NCBI RefSeq assembly: GCF_000315625.1 | Contig: NW_005434643.1 | Span: forward strand, 423,965-451,464 | Source of the DNA: Guillardia theta CCMP2712 | Taxonomy: Eukaryota; Cryptophyceae; Pyrenomonadales; Geminigeraceae | Direction of reading: 5' to 3' | DNA: 27,500 nucleotides | The notes under the pieces: generated by a model | What the model saw: only the letters and a program-made list of their open reading frames with translations | The model's database searches: none | What the model was told of the DNA's origin: nothing | Program-made: the position numbers and the translations under genes | Shown here: piece by piece, positions 1 through 15,170 of the stretch | How positions within the stretch are numbered: the stretch's first letter is position 1 | Layout: every line of letters begins with the position of its first letter

Positions 1-60
1 ATCAAATTGCATAAGCCCACAACGAGGCCGAGCAACATTCTAGCATTCTAATAAACTCAC

Positions 61-94
61 ATAATAATAATAATAATAGGGTTTAGGGTTTAGG
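61..94. repeat. ATA microsatellite followed by telomere-like TTTAGGG tract
   Basis: A run of ATA/AAT triplets (about 61-77) passes into two and a half units of a plant/algal-type telomere motif, AGGGTTTAGGGTTTAGG, at about 78-94. It directly abuts the 19-bp satellite. Only about two units are present, so it is a telomere-like fragment or interstitial tract and not a telomere end. Its position beside two satellite arrays suggests subtelomeric DNA. Confidence 0.6.
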
Positions 95-622
95 AGGTTC
101 CTTATTTCCTGGCAGGTTCCTTATTTCCTGGCAGGTTCCTTATTTCCTGGCAGGTTCCTTATTTCCTGGCAGGTTCCTTATTTCCTGGCAGGTTCCTTAT
201 TTCCTGGCAGGTTCCTTATTTCCTGGCAGGTTCCTTATTTCCTGGCAGGTTCCTTATTTCCTGGCAGGTTCCTTATTTCCTGGCAGGTTCCTTATTTCCT
301 GGCAGGTTCCTTATTTCCTGGCAGGTTCCTTATTTCCTGGCAGGTTCCTTATTTCCTGGCAGGTTCCTTATTTCCTGGCAGGTTCCTTATTTCCTGGCAG
401 GTTCCTTATTTCCTGGCAGGTTCCTTATTTCCTGGCAGGTTCCTTATTTCCTGGCAGGTTCCTTATTTCCTGGCAGGTTCCTTATTTCCTGGCAGGTTCC
501 TTATTTCCTGGCAGGTTCCTTATTTCCTGGCAGGTTCCTTATTTCCTGGCAGGTTCCTTATTTCCTGGCAGGTTCCTTATTTCCTGGCAGGTTCCTTATT
601 TCCTGGCAGGTTCCTTATTTCC
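95..622. repeat. 19-bp tandem minisatellite, about 28 copies
   Basis: The unit AGGTTCCTTATTTCCTGGC repeats without visible variation for about 528 bp. The last unit breaks off at TTATTTCC before unique sequence. The near-perfect homogeneity suggests recent expansion or ongoing homogenisation. There are no spacers, so it is not a CRISPR array, and no gene reads through it. Confidence 0.95.
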
Positions 623-1354
623 CACTTGGACAGTCGGACTCCGAGGGAGGTCAACATAACTTAACATAACATGGCATGCCAGGCTTCAGTCGGAACTTGG
701 AACACTCAGTGCGCCCGAAATGATTCAGGGCCACAAAAAATATTTCACTGTGGAACAACTTGAACTTGAATTGAGGGGGTGTTCGGCCTGAAACTTGATC
801 TTTGTGTCACGGTCACTGCCGCGCAAGCAAGTCCAACCTACATGGAACAACTTGAAAATTGAGGAGGTGTTCGGCCTGAAATCTTTGTGCCAGTGTCACG
901 CTCCTCCAAGTTTCAAGTTGTTCCATATAGTTTGGAGCAAGTCCAACCTACATGGAACAACTTGAAAATTGAGGGGGTGTAAGAACTCGCCGCCGATAAG
1001 TTCTTGGAGACGGCGAGAAGTTCAGGGTATTGCGTCTCATCGGTAGACGAAGCTCAGCGACTCAGATGGAAGTGGGCTTTGACATAGGTCTGGAATTAAG
1101 GAATCAGGACACGTGGCCAGTGTCCAGGGCGCTGTGCATTGTACGTTGGTGGTGTTGTGTGGTTCTTCTGAGAGTTCTATCATCATCAGTGAATGTGTTA
1201 GAGACCGTGACTGCACAGCTGTGTATCGTTGCCAGGTGAATAAGGTTGGGGTAAGGATCTCAGGTGTACTGAGAGATAGTGTTTGGTCTTGGGTTAAATA
1301 GCCTGATAGAGTCTGGCCAGTGAGGTCACCGGTGGAGGTTGATTCGATTAGCCG
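623..1354. other. Non-coding DNA with diverged satellite pieces
   Basis: No gene is supported here. Fragments of the downstream 137-bp repeat occur at about 740-985: GTTCGGCCTGAAA at 781 and 869, and CATGGAACAACTTG near 841 and 951. They are separated from the main array by about 370 bp of unrelated sequence (about 982-1352) that carries only short chance reading frames. Confidence 0.5.
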
Positions 1355-2080
1355 GGGGTGTTCGGCCTGAAATCATTGTGTGTCACGCTCCCGGAGTCCA
1401 AGTTTCAAGTTGTTCCATATAGTTTGGAGCAAGTCCAACCTACATGGAACAACTTGAAAATTGAGGGGGTGTTCGGCCTGAAATCATTGTGTGTCACGCT
1501 CCTGCGGCCTGAAATCATTGTGTGTCACGCTCCTCCAAGTTGTTCCATATAGTTTGGAGCAAGTCCAACCTACATGGAACAACTTGAAAATTGAGGGGGT
1601 GTTCGGCCTGAAATCATTGTGTGTCACGCTCCTGCGGCCTGAAATCATTGTGTGTCACGCTCCTCCAAGTTTCAAGTTGTTCCATATAGTTTGGAGCAAG
1701 TCCAACCTACATGGAACAACTTGAAAATTGAGGGGGTGTTCGGCCTGAAATCATTGTGTGTCACGCTCCTGCGGCCTGAAATCATTGTGTGTCACGCTCC
1801 TCCAAGTTTCAAGTTGTTCCATATAGTTTGGAGCAAGTCCAACCTACATGGAACAACTTGAAAATTGAGGGGGTGTTCGGCCTGAAATCATTGTGTGTCA
1901 CGCTCCTGCGGCCTGAAATCATTGTGTGTCACGCTCCTCCAAGTTTCAAGTTGTTCCATATAGTTTGGAGCAAGTCCAACCTACTTGGAACAACTTGAAA
2001 ATTGAGGGGGTGTTCGGCCTGAAATCATTGTGTGTCACGCTCCTGCGGCCTGAAATCATTGTGTGTCACGCTCCCATCGC
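1355..2080. repeat. ~137-bp tandem repeat with internal inverted repeat
   Basis: Units beginning GTTCGGCCTGAAATCATTG start at 1360, 1471, 1601, 1738, 1875 and 2012, giving spacings of 111, 130, 137, 137 and 137 bp. Each full unit has a duplicated core (CGGCCTGAAATCATTGTGTG, twice). It also has an inverted repeat, CAAGTTGTTCCAT to ATGGAACAACTTG, separated by about 25 nt. The 130-bp unit lacks TTTCAAG. The last full copy has a substitution in one arm (about 1984). The repeated short reading frames inside it are a by-product of the tandem structure. Confidence 0.93.
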
Positions 2081-4080
2081 AAGTCAGCTTTGATGGCCAT
2101 TATGGCCTTCACAGGCGTGGCTGGCCCTCCGAAGCTCAATCATGATGCATCGCCAATACGATATCAAATATCAAAATAAAAAATATCAATGTTGAAAGTT
2201 TCCCGCCACTGTGAACTCTGCGAAGCCGTACAGATATGAGGATGTGCAGCGTTTGACAGAGCAAGACAAGTCAGGTGAGCATTATCTCTTTTTTTCATCG
2301 AAATTATCACGGGAAGAGATCCAAATGACGTGTTCTTGATGCAGGTTGGAATGATTTGCAGCCTTTGGCAACTTGTATGAGATTGATGAACGGGTGAAGA
2401 CTTTGGCAAGTGCCCAACCAATATTACAAACCGGTATCCAGGAGTACGTAGACGTACCAGTAAGCCGCCCAGCATACAAAACTCTCGAGACAATGGCTGC
2501 ATACGAAGGGGGTTTCGACACATCGCAGAACTGTCCCGATGTGAAAAGGTTGTGACATGAAATGGGCACAAACAAAGATAAGTTCAGGACTCGGGAGTCG
2601 ATCAGGTCTAGGCAAAATATTGACATGGTCATCTCACTGCATGGAAGAACATGCAAAACTGAAGGAAAAGCTCAACGGAAAGTTCTAAATGAACAGATAC
2701 AGCGCATTTTAGCAGTCACGGTCGGAGCAGCTCGATGCTTGAAACAAAGATGATCCTCAGTACAATCGAATGATGACAAGTAAGTCCCGTGGTTCGTGAA
2801 GGATTCTTCATCCAATTCTTAAGGATGTGTTGGAACGATGAAACATTTTGCAAATCACCAATTTCATCACACTGACTGATGCATCATGTAAATATTACTG
2901 GTGTGAACTTGCATCAGATTCTGTTCATCGGATGAGCCGCTACCAAGCAGTTGATGTCACAGCAAACAAGAGAGCCGTTTTGAAGATGTTGATATTCCTG
3001 ACCGTAGAGCATTCAAGATGTGGCCACATGTCACATGCTTCTTGGTTAACGCAGATACACCCTCGCCAGGCAAAAGATGGAACGTCTTCAGGATTACAGG
3101 GAGGTCGGTTGTGCTTGTACCCTGCTTGTAACTCTTCTAATAAAGATATGATAACCTGAATGTGCAATTCTGTTTGTTGATTCACAGTGTTTGCGACTCG
3201 ATTGCAATCATCGAGTGCTTGCTCTGTTGAACAAGGCACTCCTCTGTAGAGCCATGCGACAAGAACACTACAGTTGCACGGTAGCATTGCGACACCAAGA
3301 CAGGATTGATCCGATGAACGTCTCATTTATTGATACGCAAAGGCATCATCTGCACATTGCTTCATTTCTGACTAGGTTTCTGTGCAATCGAAATCCTTGT
3401 GAAAATATCATGACAGAGGAAAAATTTGAAGCGAAACGGAAAAATCATCGAAATATGATCATAGATATAGTGATTCATGATCAACAACGGTTCTCTACAG
3501 TCATCTATGCGGGCAGGAACAGTCATCTTCTGTGCAAACGTCTCTTCATGTATCGTTGAACGGTTGAGTGCATGTAAGACTTGCCTCCATAGAAAGGTGA
3601 AGTGCATGAATCCTGACTGTAAGACTAGAAGAATTGAAAGCAAGTGATGACATGAGAACACATATCTAGACAGAAAAGTCGCTCAAGGTACAGCTGGATA
3701 CAAATTTCTCACAAATCACAGTCATGCATTTGAGCGCAACGTGCAACCTACGGCAATTTGAATAAAGGGTCAATCAGAGTTGATTCTGTTCAATGGTGTA
3801 TCGATTATCAATTCCTTACCTGATCATAAAAATTTCATCTTGTCTTCGAAGAATATTTGCAAGTACACCCGCGGATTGTTTGAACCTAGGGTGCATATTC
3901 CATTGCAGGATGGATGATTCAAACCTTGGCCCAACCTGTAGAGTTGAGAAAGAAGCTCGATCATCTCTTACAGGTATGATATGAGATCTTCATCTCATTT
4001 CTATCTCAGTTGGGTTGGATTCGAAGTCTCTCAATATCAAAGTTCATCCTGGTGAGTCAGGAAGGCACCATTTCATCGCT
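2081..4080 (+). other. Low-GC region with unresolved exon-like segments
   Basis: Several plus-strand stretches look like spliced coding sequence but I could not join them into one frame. About 2212-2274 encodes a peptide containing RYEDVQRLTEQDKS and ends at a GTGAGC donor. About 2461-2549 reads KPPSIQNSRDNGCIRRGF. About 2961-3099 reads RRAFKMWPHVTCFLVNADT. About 3910-3971 reads WMIQTLAQPVELRKKLDHLL and ends at a GTATGA donor. Composition resembles the CK1 gene, which is also low GC. I recognise no family. It could be an intact gene with exons I missed, or a decayed one. Confidence 0.35.
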
Positions 4081-4679
4081 TCTTGCTCGTCCAGGGAGAG
4101 GGGGCTTGGGGAATGAGAAATGGGTGTTACCCCCACCCCCTATTGTAGAGTTTCAAACTCGTTCAAAGGTGGGTAGTTGAGGGTGCTCCATACCCACCCC
4201 ACCACCCAAAATGACTCAAACGGAGGGGTTCTCGGATCCGAAGGAGTCCCGCCTCCATCACCCCCTCTCATTTGAATTCAAGATGGTTCAGGCCGACCCC
4301 ACATACAGGCTTGCAGTTTTCTTATGTATGCCCATATGATTTGATCGGACAGGCCCCAGGTTCAAGGGATGAAGCAATTCACCAGCATGCTTGAAGATTT
4401 TTCATGGGAGTGGGGTTATACTTGTACCGGATGTGTACAATACATAGGGGAGAACCCCGAATGGTACCAAAAGAGTACCAAAGTCACATGGTTCGGACTG
4501 TACTAACTGGTACCAAGAAATTGTACTCAAGAAGACCCTACCCCTGAAAAAGTTCTGCTTGGCTCTTCGTGATTTGAATTCGGAACACGGTCGGAAGACC
4601 CACCCCGCCCCCACATGAGGCGTGGTATGCGTGGATTTGAATCTACCACCCTCACCGCGAAACGTTTTAGAGCTCCAAG
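4081..4679. other. Intergenic DNA rich in TACCC/GGGTA words
   Basis: No gene is supported. The sequence is dense in GTACC, CCCACCCC and GGGTAG words, for example around 4120-4260 and 4430-4520. This matches the style of 20540-21600, so the two tracts may derive from the same dispersed element or promoter-like intergenic class. Confidence 0.4.
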
Positions 4680-4909
4680 GTCAATTGAGAAAGGCAACGC
4701 TATGGTCCGATCCGTCACGGATTGTACCGTGTCCTCCGAGGCTCCGACGGTACGGTACTGATTTATAACTTAACTTTGACGGTAAAGAAATGGTCGTACC
4801 GTGTAGTAGAGTGCCACGGAGCGCCGGCCGCTCCCAGAGGCTCGGTCACGGTCAACGGTGTAGACGTGCCACCGTGCAGACTCACAGCGCCCATGTGCCG
4901 GCTGACTCG
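4680..4909. other. GC-rich spacer upstream of the RWP-RK gene
   Basis: The sequence carries words such as GGCTCGGTCACGG, CCACCGTGC and ACGGTACGG. These resemble the GC-rich spacers at 15180-16300 and 19660-20520. A frame is open from 4790 into the RWP-RK gene, but its composition changes at about 4910, which argues for a later start. Confidence 0.35.
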
Positions 4910-5951
4910 ATGAAACAGTCGGAGTATGAAATCACTCGTTTTCAGCATGACCTGTCCAAAAAAAGAATCAGCGAGATAGAAAGCCCCCTGGAGCAAACCG
5001 TAGAGGGCAAGGGAGGCGTTCCGAACAAGTCAGCAGAAACCAATAAACCTGTTTGCAGAAATCTTGACGACATTCAACCCATGCAGACCTCATATCCTAC
5101 CCATCCCCTCTCAGCTAGCACCAAGCCTAAAGCAAAGATTGATCATCCTCGTACAGTTGTAATCCAGTCCAGAACCAAGAGCGGTCTCATCCGCAAGGAT
5201 AAGCCCGTCCATGTCACCAACCAACTGCTGCAAGACCTCTTCCACATGAAGCAAGAAGACGCTGCCTCCTTCCTGGTACCCCTTCCTCTCCCTCCTCTCC
5301 TCCAGTGCATCCGCTCATCTCCCTCTCCCTATCATCTCCCCCTCGCTCCTCCCCTCCCCCCCGCTCTCGGAGGCCTGCTCCGCCTTGCGTACTTACGTGC
5401 ACCTTCCCCAGGGCGTGGCCTTGACCAGCTTGAAGATCGCTTGCAGGAAGCTCGGTATCATCCGCTGGCCCTACAAGCGAGGATGCCGCCAGTCCTCCCC
5501 CAGCCCAGCTGGCTCCCCCGTCGACTACATCAGCTCCCCCTCAGACATCGTCGGCTCGCATGGCAGCTCGCCTGTAGGAGACGAGCTCGACGGCATCGAG
5601 CTCGACCATGTCGACACCAGCACGAGGCCAAGCAGCTGGATGGAGGCGTCGGAGGACACAGGAGCATCGACGGCTATGCACGTGGAGGAGGACAACGCGG
5701 GGTCGGCGGCTGGAAGCCTCAGCTCTGGCAGTGTCGAGCCGGGACCATCACAGGGTCAGGAAGGAGGAGGAGAGAGGCGACGGGAGACGGGAGACGGATG
5801 GTGCAGCATGTCAGACTGGCAGCCGGGAGAGGGGGCGTTTGTGGACATGACGGAGTCAGGGGAGGGGATGGGCTTGGGGTGGCTGGAGGAGTACATGCCA
5901 GGGGGAGGGAACGAGTACTTTATGGGGGGAGTTTATGACTACGTTATATAG
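4910..5951 (+). CDS. RWP-RK domain transcription factor
   Basis: Two exons, 4910-5275 and 5412-5951, give about 301 residues. The 136-nt intron (GTACCC...CCCCAG, phase 0) falls inside the domain; splicing joins AASFL to GVALTSLK. The joined domain (residues ~108-145) has the family layout: LFHMKQEDAA, LTSLKIACRKLGI, then RWPYK. The usual closing RWPYRK is RWPYKR here. RWP-RK proteins are DNA-binding regulators, known from nitrogen response and gametogenesis in green algae and plants and present in other protists. The rest is low complexity: a basic N-terminus and a Gly/Ser/Glu-rich acidic tail that could activate transcription (inference). The start is the Met at 4910; an in-frame Met at 4790 lies in GC-rich spacer-like sequence. 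No paralogue type (NLP, MID) can be assigned, since no PB1 domain is seen. Confidence 0.85.
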
Positions 5952-6246
5952 ATGTGTGAAAGGAGACGAGAGAAATGTTACGATGAATATACACAAGAGT
6001 TTCACACGTGGTGGGCTTACATGCAGCCATCGAAACCAGAATATGTTAGGTAGATAATGTTATACAATGATTGATGCGCAGAAGTACATAGGGAGTAAAA
6101 TAGAACAAAATTTCGAAGGTCTCCAATATGAATCTCGGAACATGACAATTTTCAGGCCTGTAACATTTCAGCTTAGCTTTCAGCTGACCGTATCTAATAG
6201 CCTTGCAGTGATTTCCCTTTATGTTGCAGCGTTCGCGCCTTTGCCC
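5952..6246. other. Convergent spacer
   Basis: AT-richer sequence between the RWP-RK stop and the stop of the putative small minus-strand gene. It presumably holds both 3' UTRs. ATAAT/ATGAATATA words occur, but I cannot name a polyadenylation signal with confidence. Confidence 0.4.
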
Positions 6247-7061
6247 TCACGCTTTGTCGCAGCGTAAGGTCTCCTTCCACGTGTCGTACTTCTTCATGTT
6301 GCGATCCTTGCGATCCAAAAAGAATTGTCAAGAAGCTATGCAAGGATTCAGGGGCAGAGAAGGGATGGCGGAAGAGAGGGAGAGCGAAAAATTGGAGGGG
6401 GGAGGGGGTCGGGGGGCGGGCAGGAGGGAGGAGGAGTTGGGGGAGGGGGGGCTGCAGGTATGCAGGAAGGAAGGATGGGTAACACAGAGGAAAGAGATGA
6501 GGGGAGGAGGGGAGGCAGGACTGGAGGCAGGAGGGGAGGAGGAGGAAGAGGGGGAGGAGGGGGAGGAGGGGGAGCGGGGGGGGGGGGCGGACTTGCTGTC
6601 CGATCCTGGTCCGATCCAGGGGTCCGATTTTGACCAGGGAGTGGGTAGTAGCGGGGATGAGGAGCACAGGTACTAAAAGTGGAGCAACATGCGATAGTCA
6701 GGTTGGGGGAGGAGGAGAGAGGAAGAAGAGAGGCAGAGGAGGAGGAGAGAAGGAGGAGAGATGAGGGATGGGTATGCATGAGCACCGCACAGAGTCGCTG
6801 TGGTGTGAGATGAGGTAGGGAGCAACCATAAGCACACAAGGAAAGCAAGAAAAGGGAGAAGAGAGAGATTAGGTGGCGGGGGGAGGGAGGGGGGGGGGGG
6901 TTATCATGAGAGTGTGCGTGAAGAATATTTATGTGCCCCTGTTGACGACTGTTGCAGGTGCAATGAGGTATGTTGACGAGAATGGCTTCATGTTCCCAAC
7001 CTTGATCTCCCTTGCCTGCATATCTCCAGCTCTCTCGTTTCTTTCGATCTAGTCTTGCCAT
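6247..7061 (-). CDS. Possible small basic protein, three exons
   Basis: A tentative model joins minus-strand exons 7061-7001 (MARLDRKKRESWRYAGKGDQ), 6672-6593 (contains HSLVKIGPLDRTRIGQQ) and 6306-6247 (DRNMKKYDTWKETLRCDKA, stop). The lengths (61, 80 and 60 nt) and phases close to 66 residues. The donors are GTTGGG and GTCCGC; the acceptors are TTTTAG and CGCAAG. The second intron is almost pure pyrimidine in the sense direction. I recognise no family. The charged, tryptophan-containing last exon is the best evidence for coding. An alternative acceptor at CATAG (about 6341) would give a different C-terminus, and a GC-AG donor (AG|GCAAGG) is possible in exon 1. Confidence 0.38.
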
Positions 7062-7216
7062 ATCCTGCTTTCTTCGGACTTACCTCTTCATGCTTCCCTG
7101 CCTCTCCCCTCCCCTTCCTCTCGTCCCATCCGTCTCTGCCTTCTTCCCCATCCACTGCTCCGTTTCAGCCTGACTCATTGGAACTCCAAGACTATTAGCT
7201 CGGCACAGCTGTTGAC
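7062..7216. other. Short divergent spacer
   Basis: About 155 bp separate the putative small minus-strand gene from the C2-domain gene. It is pyrimidine-rich on the plus strand (CTCTCCCCTCCCCTTCC around 7100). If both starts are right, it is a shared upstream region. Confidence 0.3.
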
Positions 7217-9203
7217 ATGACTAGCTTGCGCTTGAGAGTGAGATGCGTGTAGCCCCCTCCTCTTTGTTGCTCACTGCTGGGTTGAAGGTGCTGGAATGCG
7301 ACTTGCGCTGCCTTGCTCCAGTCATACCGCGTGAGTGATGATGATGATGCTATTGACGACGACAAAAACAACGATGATGAGGATGACGATTACGACGATG
7401 ACGATGACGATGACTACCACTACGATGATGACGACGATGACGATGACGATGACGACGACGATGACGATGATGATGATGATTATGATGATGAAGCTTGTTG
7501 AGGACACACGGAAAACATGAGGATGGATAACAATTGCGAACACAGAGACGCTAGAAACGTGCGAAAGGGCACTGCCGGATATACATCTTTTCGTTTCTTC
7601 GAGGGTGGTACCGCAATCCTGTCAAGTCTATCTAAGAGCTCCTGACGCGTGCGGCAGATACAGAGCATGGGATCCAAGACTTGCGCGACTTTTGTGAAGC
7701 CAAGGACGCTGCGGCCGTCATGGGACGAAGAGTTTTCCCTCATGGTGCGATGAAGGATGCGAGGAGAACATCCGACATTGACGACTCGCCTGCTCTGACG
7801 CTATGGCTGCTCCCATGCCAGGTTGAGGAGGACAACGCTGAGTTGGAGATGGTTATATACAGCTTTCACAAGAGCGGTAAGGACGGGACGGACCGTGGAA
7901 GCTGCCCTGTGAAGTGTGCTGCTGTTTCCAGGGAGCCATACCTTCGTCGGGAGCGTGATAGTTCGCCTACACGTGACGTCGTCTCCGAGGACGTGATTGC
8001 TGCTGATGCCCATGGACCCTGCAGGACATCGAGAACGGGGAGACGGTCGACGAGTGGTACCCTGTGAAGCTGAACCAGGGGCTCAGGGTAAGATTTAGCT
8101 GTCTGTATGTGCTGAAGAGATGCTGGACGTCTCTCCCTCGTCCTCCCTTCTCCGTCTTCCTCGTCCCCTCGGCCACTTCCATTCACTGCCTTCACTTTCA
8201 ACCTGTGTCGCACACTCTTTCTCTCTCCATGCATGCATGCATGCATACATCCTCTGTGCATCGTCCTACTTGGACTCGATCTCCTCCTAGCTCACTGCGC
8301 CTGCTCTTCCTTCTCTCGCTCTCTTTGTCATGTTGACTTTGACTCTCAAGAACGGGCGGGGGCCGGAGGATCCCCTGCTGCATGTGCAGCTGACTGTCGC
8401 GCAATTCCGGTACAATAGGAGAAGAGTGGGAGGGAGGAGGGGGAGATGAGCAGCGATGAGCAGAGGAACGAGGCAGAGAGGAGAGGAGAGGAGAGGAGAG
8501 GAGTGCAGAAGAAGGTGGGAGGGGGGAAGAAGTGAGCAAAGATAGATAGGAAGGGAAGAGGGTAAAATAATTGAGAGAGAAAAAGGGAGAGAAGGAGGAG
8601 AGTGAAGCAGCAGATGGAGTGAAGAATGCAGGCGGGAGGCTCGGATGATGTAGAGAAGAGAGGAGAGGAAGGCAGGCAGGAAGGAAGGAAGGAAGGAGAG
8701 GGAGGAAGGATGGTGAGGAGGAAGGGAGGAGGAGAGCTTACGATTGCGGCGTGCAGATGGGAGCCTCTTCCTCCTCGACCTCTCGATTTCATCGCTGAGT
8801 ATCGAATGCCAGCACGAGTGAGCACTTGAGGAGAAGACTGTGATGATGTTGATGATGATACTGAGGAGGAGGAGGAAGAGGGAGGAGAATGATGATGATG
8901 ATGATGGAGATGATGGAGATGATGATGATGATGATGATAATCAAGATGATGTCCCTCTGTTTTCTTCATCTCTTCTGGGCCCTTTCCTTAAGACTGACCA
9001 CCTCCTTCCTCCTCTTCCTACCATCACTCCCCCCCCTCCCATATCCTTTCATGAACACTCACTTGATGATTCTGGTCACAATCTGCTGCCCTCGCATCAT
9101 TGGCTGACCAGTTCTCGCAGTCCTTCCCGGGGAGAGTCTGCTGCTCAGCCCCGTCTTGCCCCGTCTCATGAGAACAAGAGCACAGCTCGAGTGGACGGAG
9201 GAG
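7217..9203 (+). CDS. C2-domain protein (3' end unresolved)
   Basis: Exons 7217-7237, 7288-7330, 7555-7604, 7658-7744, 7822-7876, 7932-7972, 8025-8087, 8351-8409 and 8757-8817 join in phase. They give a single C2 fold near the N-terminus: TSLRLRVLECDL (beta 1), ALPDIHLFVSS, SKTCATFVKPRTLRPSWDEE (matching the C2 'lnPvWnE' element), AELEMVIYSFHKSG, HTFVGSVIVRLHDIENG and VDEWYPVKL. C2 domains bind membranes or proteins, often through Ca2+; I cannot confirm a full set of Ca2+ aspartates. The region after the domain reads HVQLTVAQF and then FIAEYRMPAR. Beyond 8817 the model is uncertain: 9121-9135 and 9186-9203 fit in phase (SFPGR, LEWTEE), and further exons may run to about 9800. Several introns are long simple repeats. 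The third exon is the least certain of the first nine. Confidence 0.7.
7335..7492 (+). repeat. GAT/GAC trinucleotide tract in an intron
   Basis: A near-continuous GATGAC/GATGAT run that would encode poly-Asp in one frame. It lies within the intron 7331-7554 of the C2-domain gene, directly after a strong GTGAGTG donor, so I read it as intronic and not as an acidic protein. Confidence 0.8.
8410..8756 (+). other. Purine-rich intron of the C2-domain gene
   Basis: The intron is almost entirely GA/GGA on the sense strand, with runs such as GGAGAGGAGAGGAG near 8480 and GGAAGGAAGGAAGG near 8680. It is bounded by GTACAA and GTGCAG. Long open frames on both strands here are artefacts of the biased composition. 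Confidence 0.65.
8835..8945 (+). repeat. GATGAT microsatellite in an intron
   Basis: GATGATGAT and GAGGAGGAG blocks follow the GTGAGC donor at 8818 of the C2-domain gene. This is read as intronic simple repeat. Confidence 0.7.
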
Positions 9204-10010
9204 GTAGACGGAGACGGAGATGGAGACGGAGACGGAGACGGAGACGGAGAGGGGGAAAGGGAAGGGAACAGAGTCAAGGGGATAGAGGGTGAGTCAAGGA
9301 GGAGGAGAGAAGGAAGGGGGAAGGAGGAGATGGGGAGAGAGAGGAAGGAGATGGGGAGAGGATGAGGGTGGAGGATGAGGCAGATGCGAGAGGTGGTCGG
9401 TTGTTGAGAGGATGGGCAAGGGCATCGATGTCTGAGTAGATCAGTGATGTCTCGCTGTGGTAATAAGGATGTCACTTTGATCGTCTCGTCTGATTAGCCT
9501 CGTCGGTGCTTCTTCGTAACTTTCCCCCTTTGGTGCCTTTTGTTCTCCTCTCCCTCAACGCTCGGTTCACTCCCTTCTCCTCCTCCTCCTTCCCACTGTT
9601 CTCCATCCCCTCCTTCGTCATCTTCATCATCATCTTCATCCCCATTTCCACCTTCTTGCTAGTGTTATTGTCTTCTTCTCATTCCTCGTCCTCGGTCCAC
9701 CTGCCCTTCCCTCTCGCTCAGCCTCAAACAGGCGCAAGAAGCCCATCCAACCTCAGCAACTCCTCGCTATCCTTCAGCTGGCTTCTCATCCTTGACCGCC
9801 TTGTCTGCAGCCATCGTCAGCCTCCTCCCCTCAAGGTAGATCCTCTCACTCTCTTCCTCCTCCTTCACTTCCTCCTTCTCCTGCAGTTCAGCTCCGCCGG
9901 CCTCTTGCTTCTCCTCCTGCCCCTCCTCCTCCTGCCCCTCCTCCTCCTTCTCGCCGCCAGGGGTTTCGCTGCTCGCGCCATGTCAACTGGAATTGTAGTC
10001 GCATGGAGTT
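9204..10010. other. Unresolved 3' part of the C2 gene and convergent spacer
   Basis: The segment begins with a GGAGAC microsatellite (about 9205-9250) and purine-rich DNA, followed by pyrimidine-rich DNA. Candidate plus-strand coding pieces are about 9361-9435 (RVEDEADARGGRLLRGWARA, then stop) and about 9721-9798 (NRRKKPIQPQQLLAILQLAS, then a stop). They are mutually exclusive or both wrong. The minus-strand DNAI7 stop is at 10011. Confidence 0.35.

Positions 10011-15170
<5,160 letters not shown>

Noticed and set aside
95-622. CRISPR-like repeat array
   Set aside because: Units are contiguous 19-mers with no spacers and the genome is eukaryotic.
1358-1998. Repeated 60-77 residue frames
   Set aside because: They are identical readings of each 137-bp satellite unit with no start context or conservation argument.
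4790-4909. N-terminal extension of the RWP-RK protein
   Set aside because: In frame, but the sequence has the composition and words of the GC-rich spacers; kept only as an alternative start.
7313-7501. Poly-Asp protein
   Set aside because: The GAT/GAC run lies between a strong GTGAGT donor and the next C2-domain exon, so it is an intron.
8346-8969. Long minus-strand His/Ser/Pro-rich frame
   Set aside because: It is opposite the purine-rich introns of the C2-domain gene and has no splice or family support.
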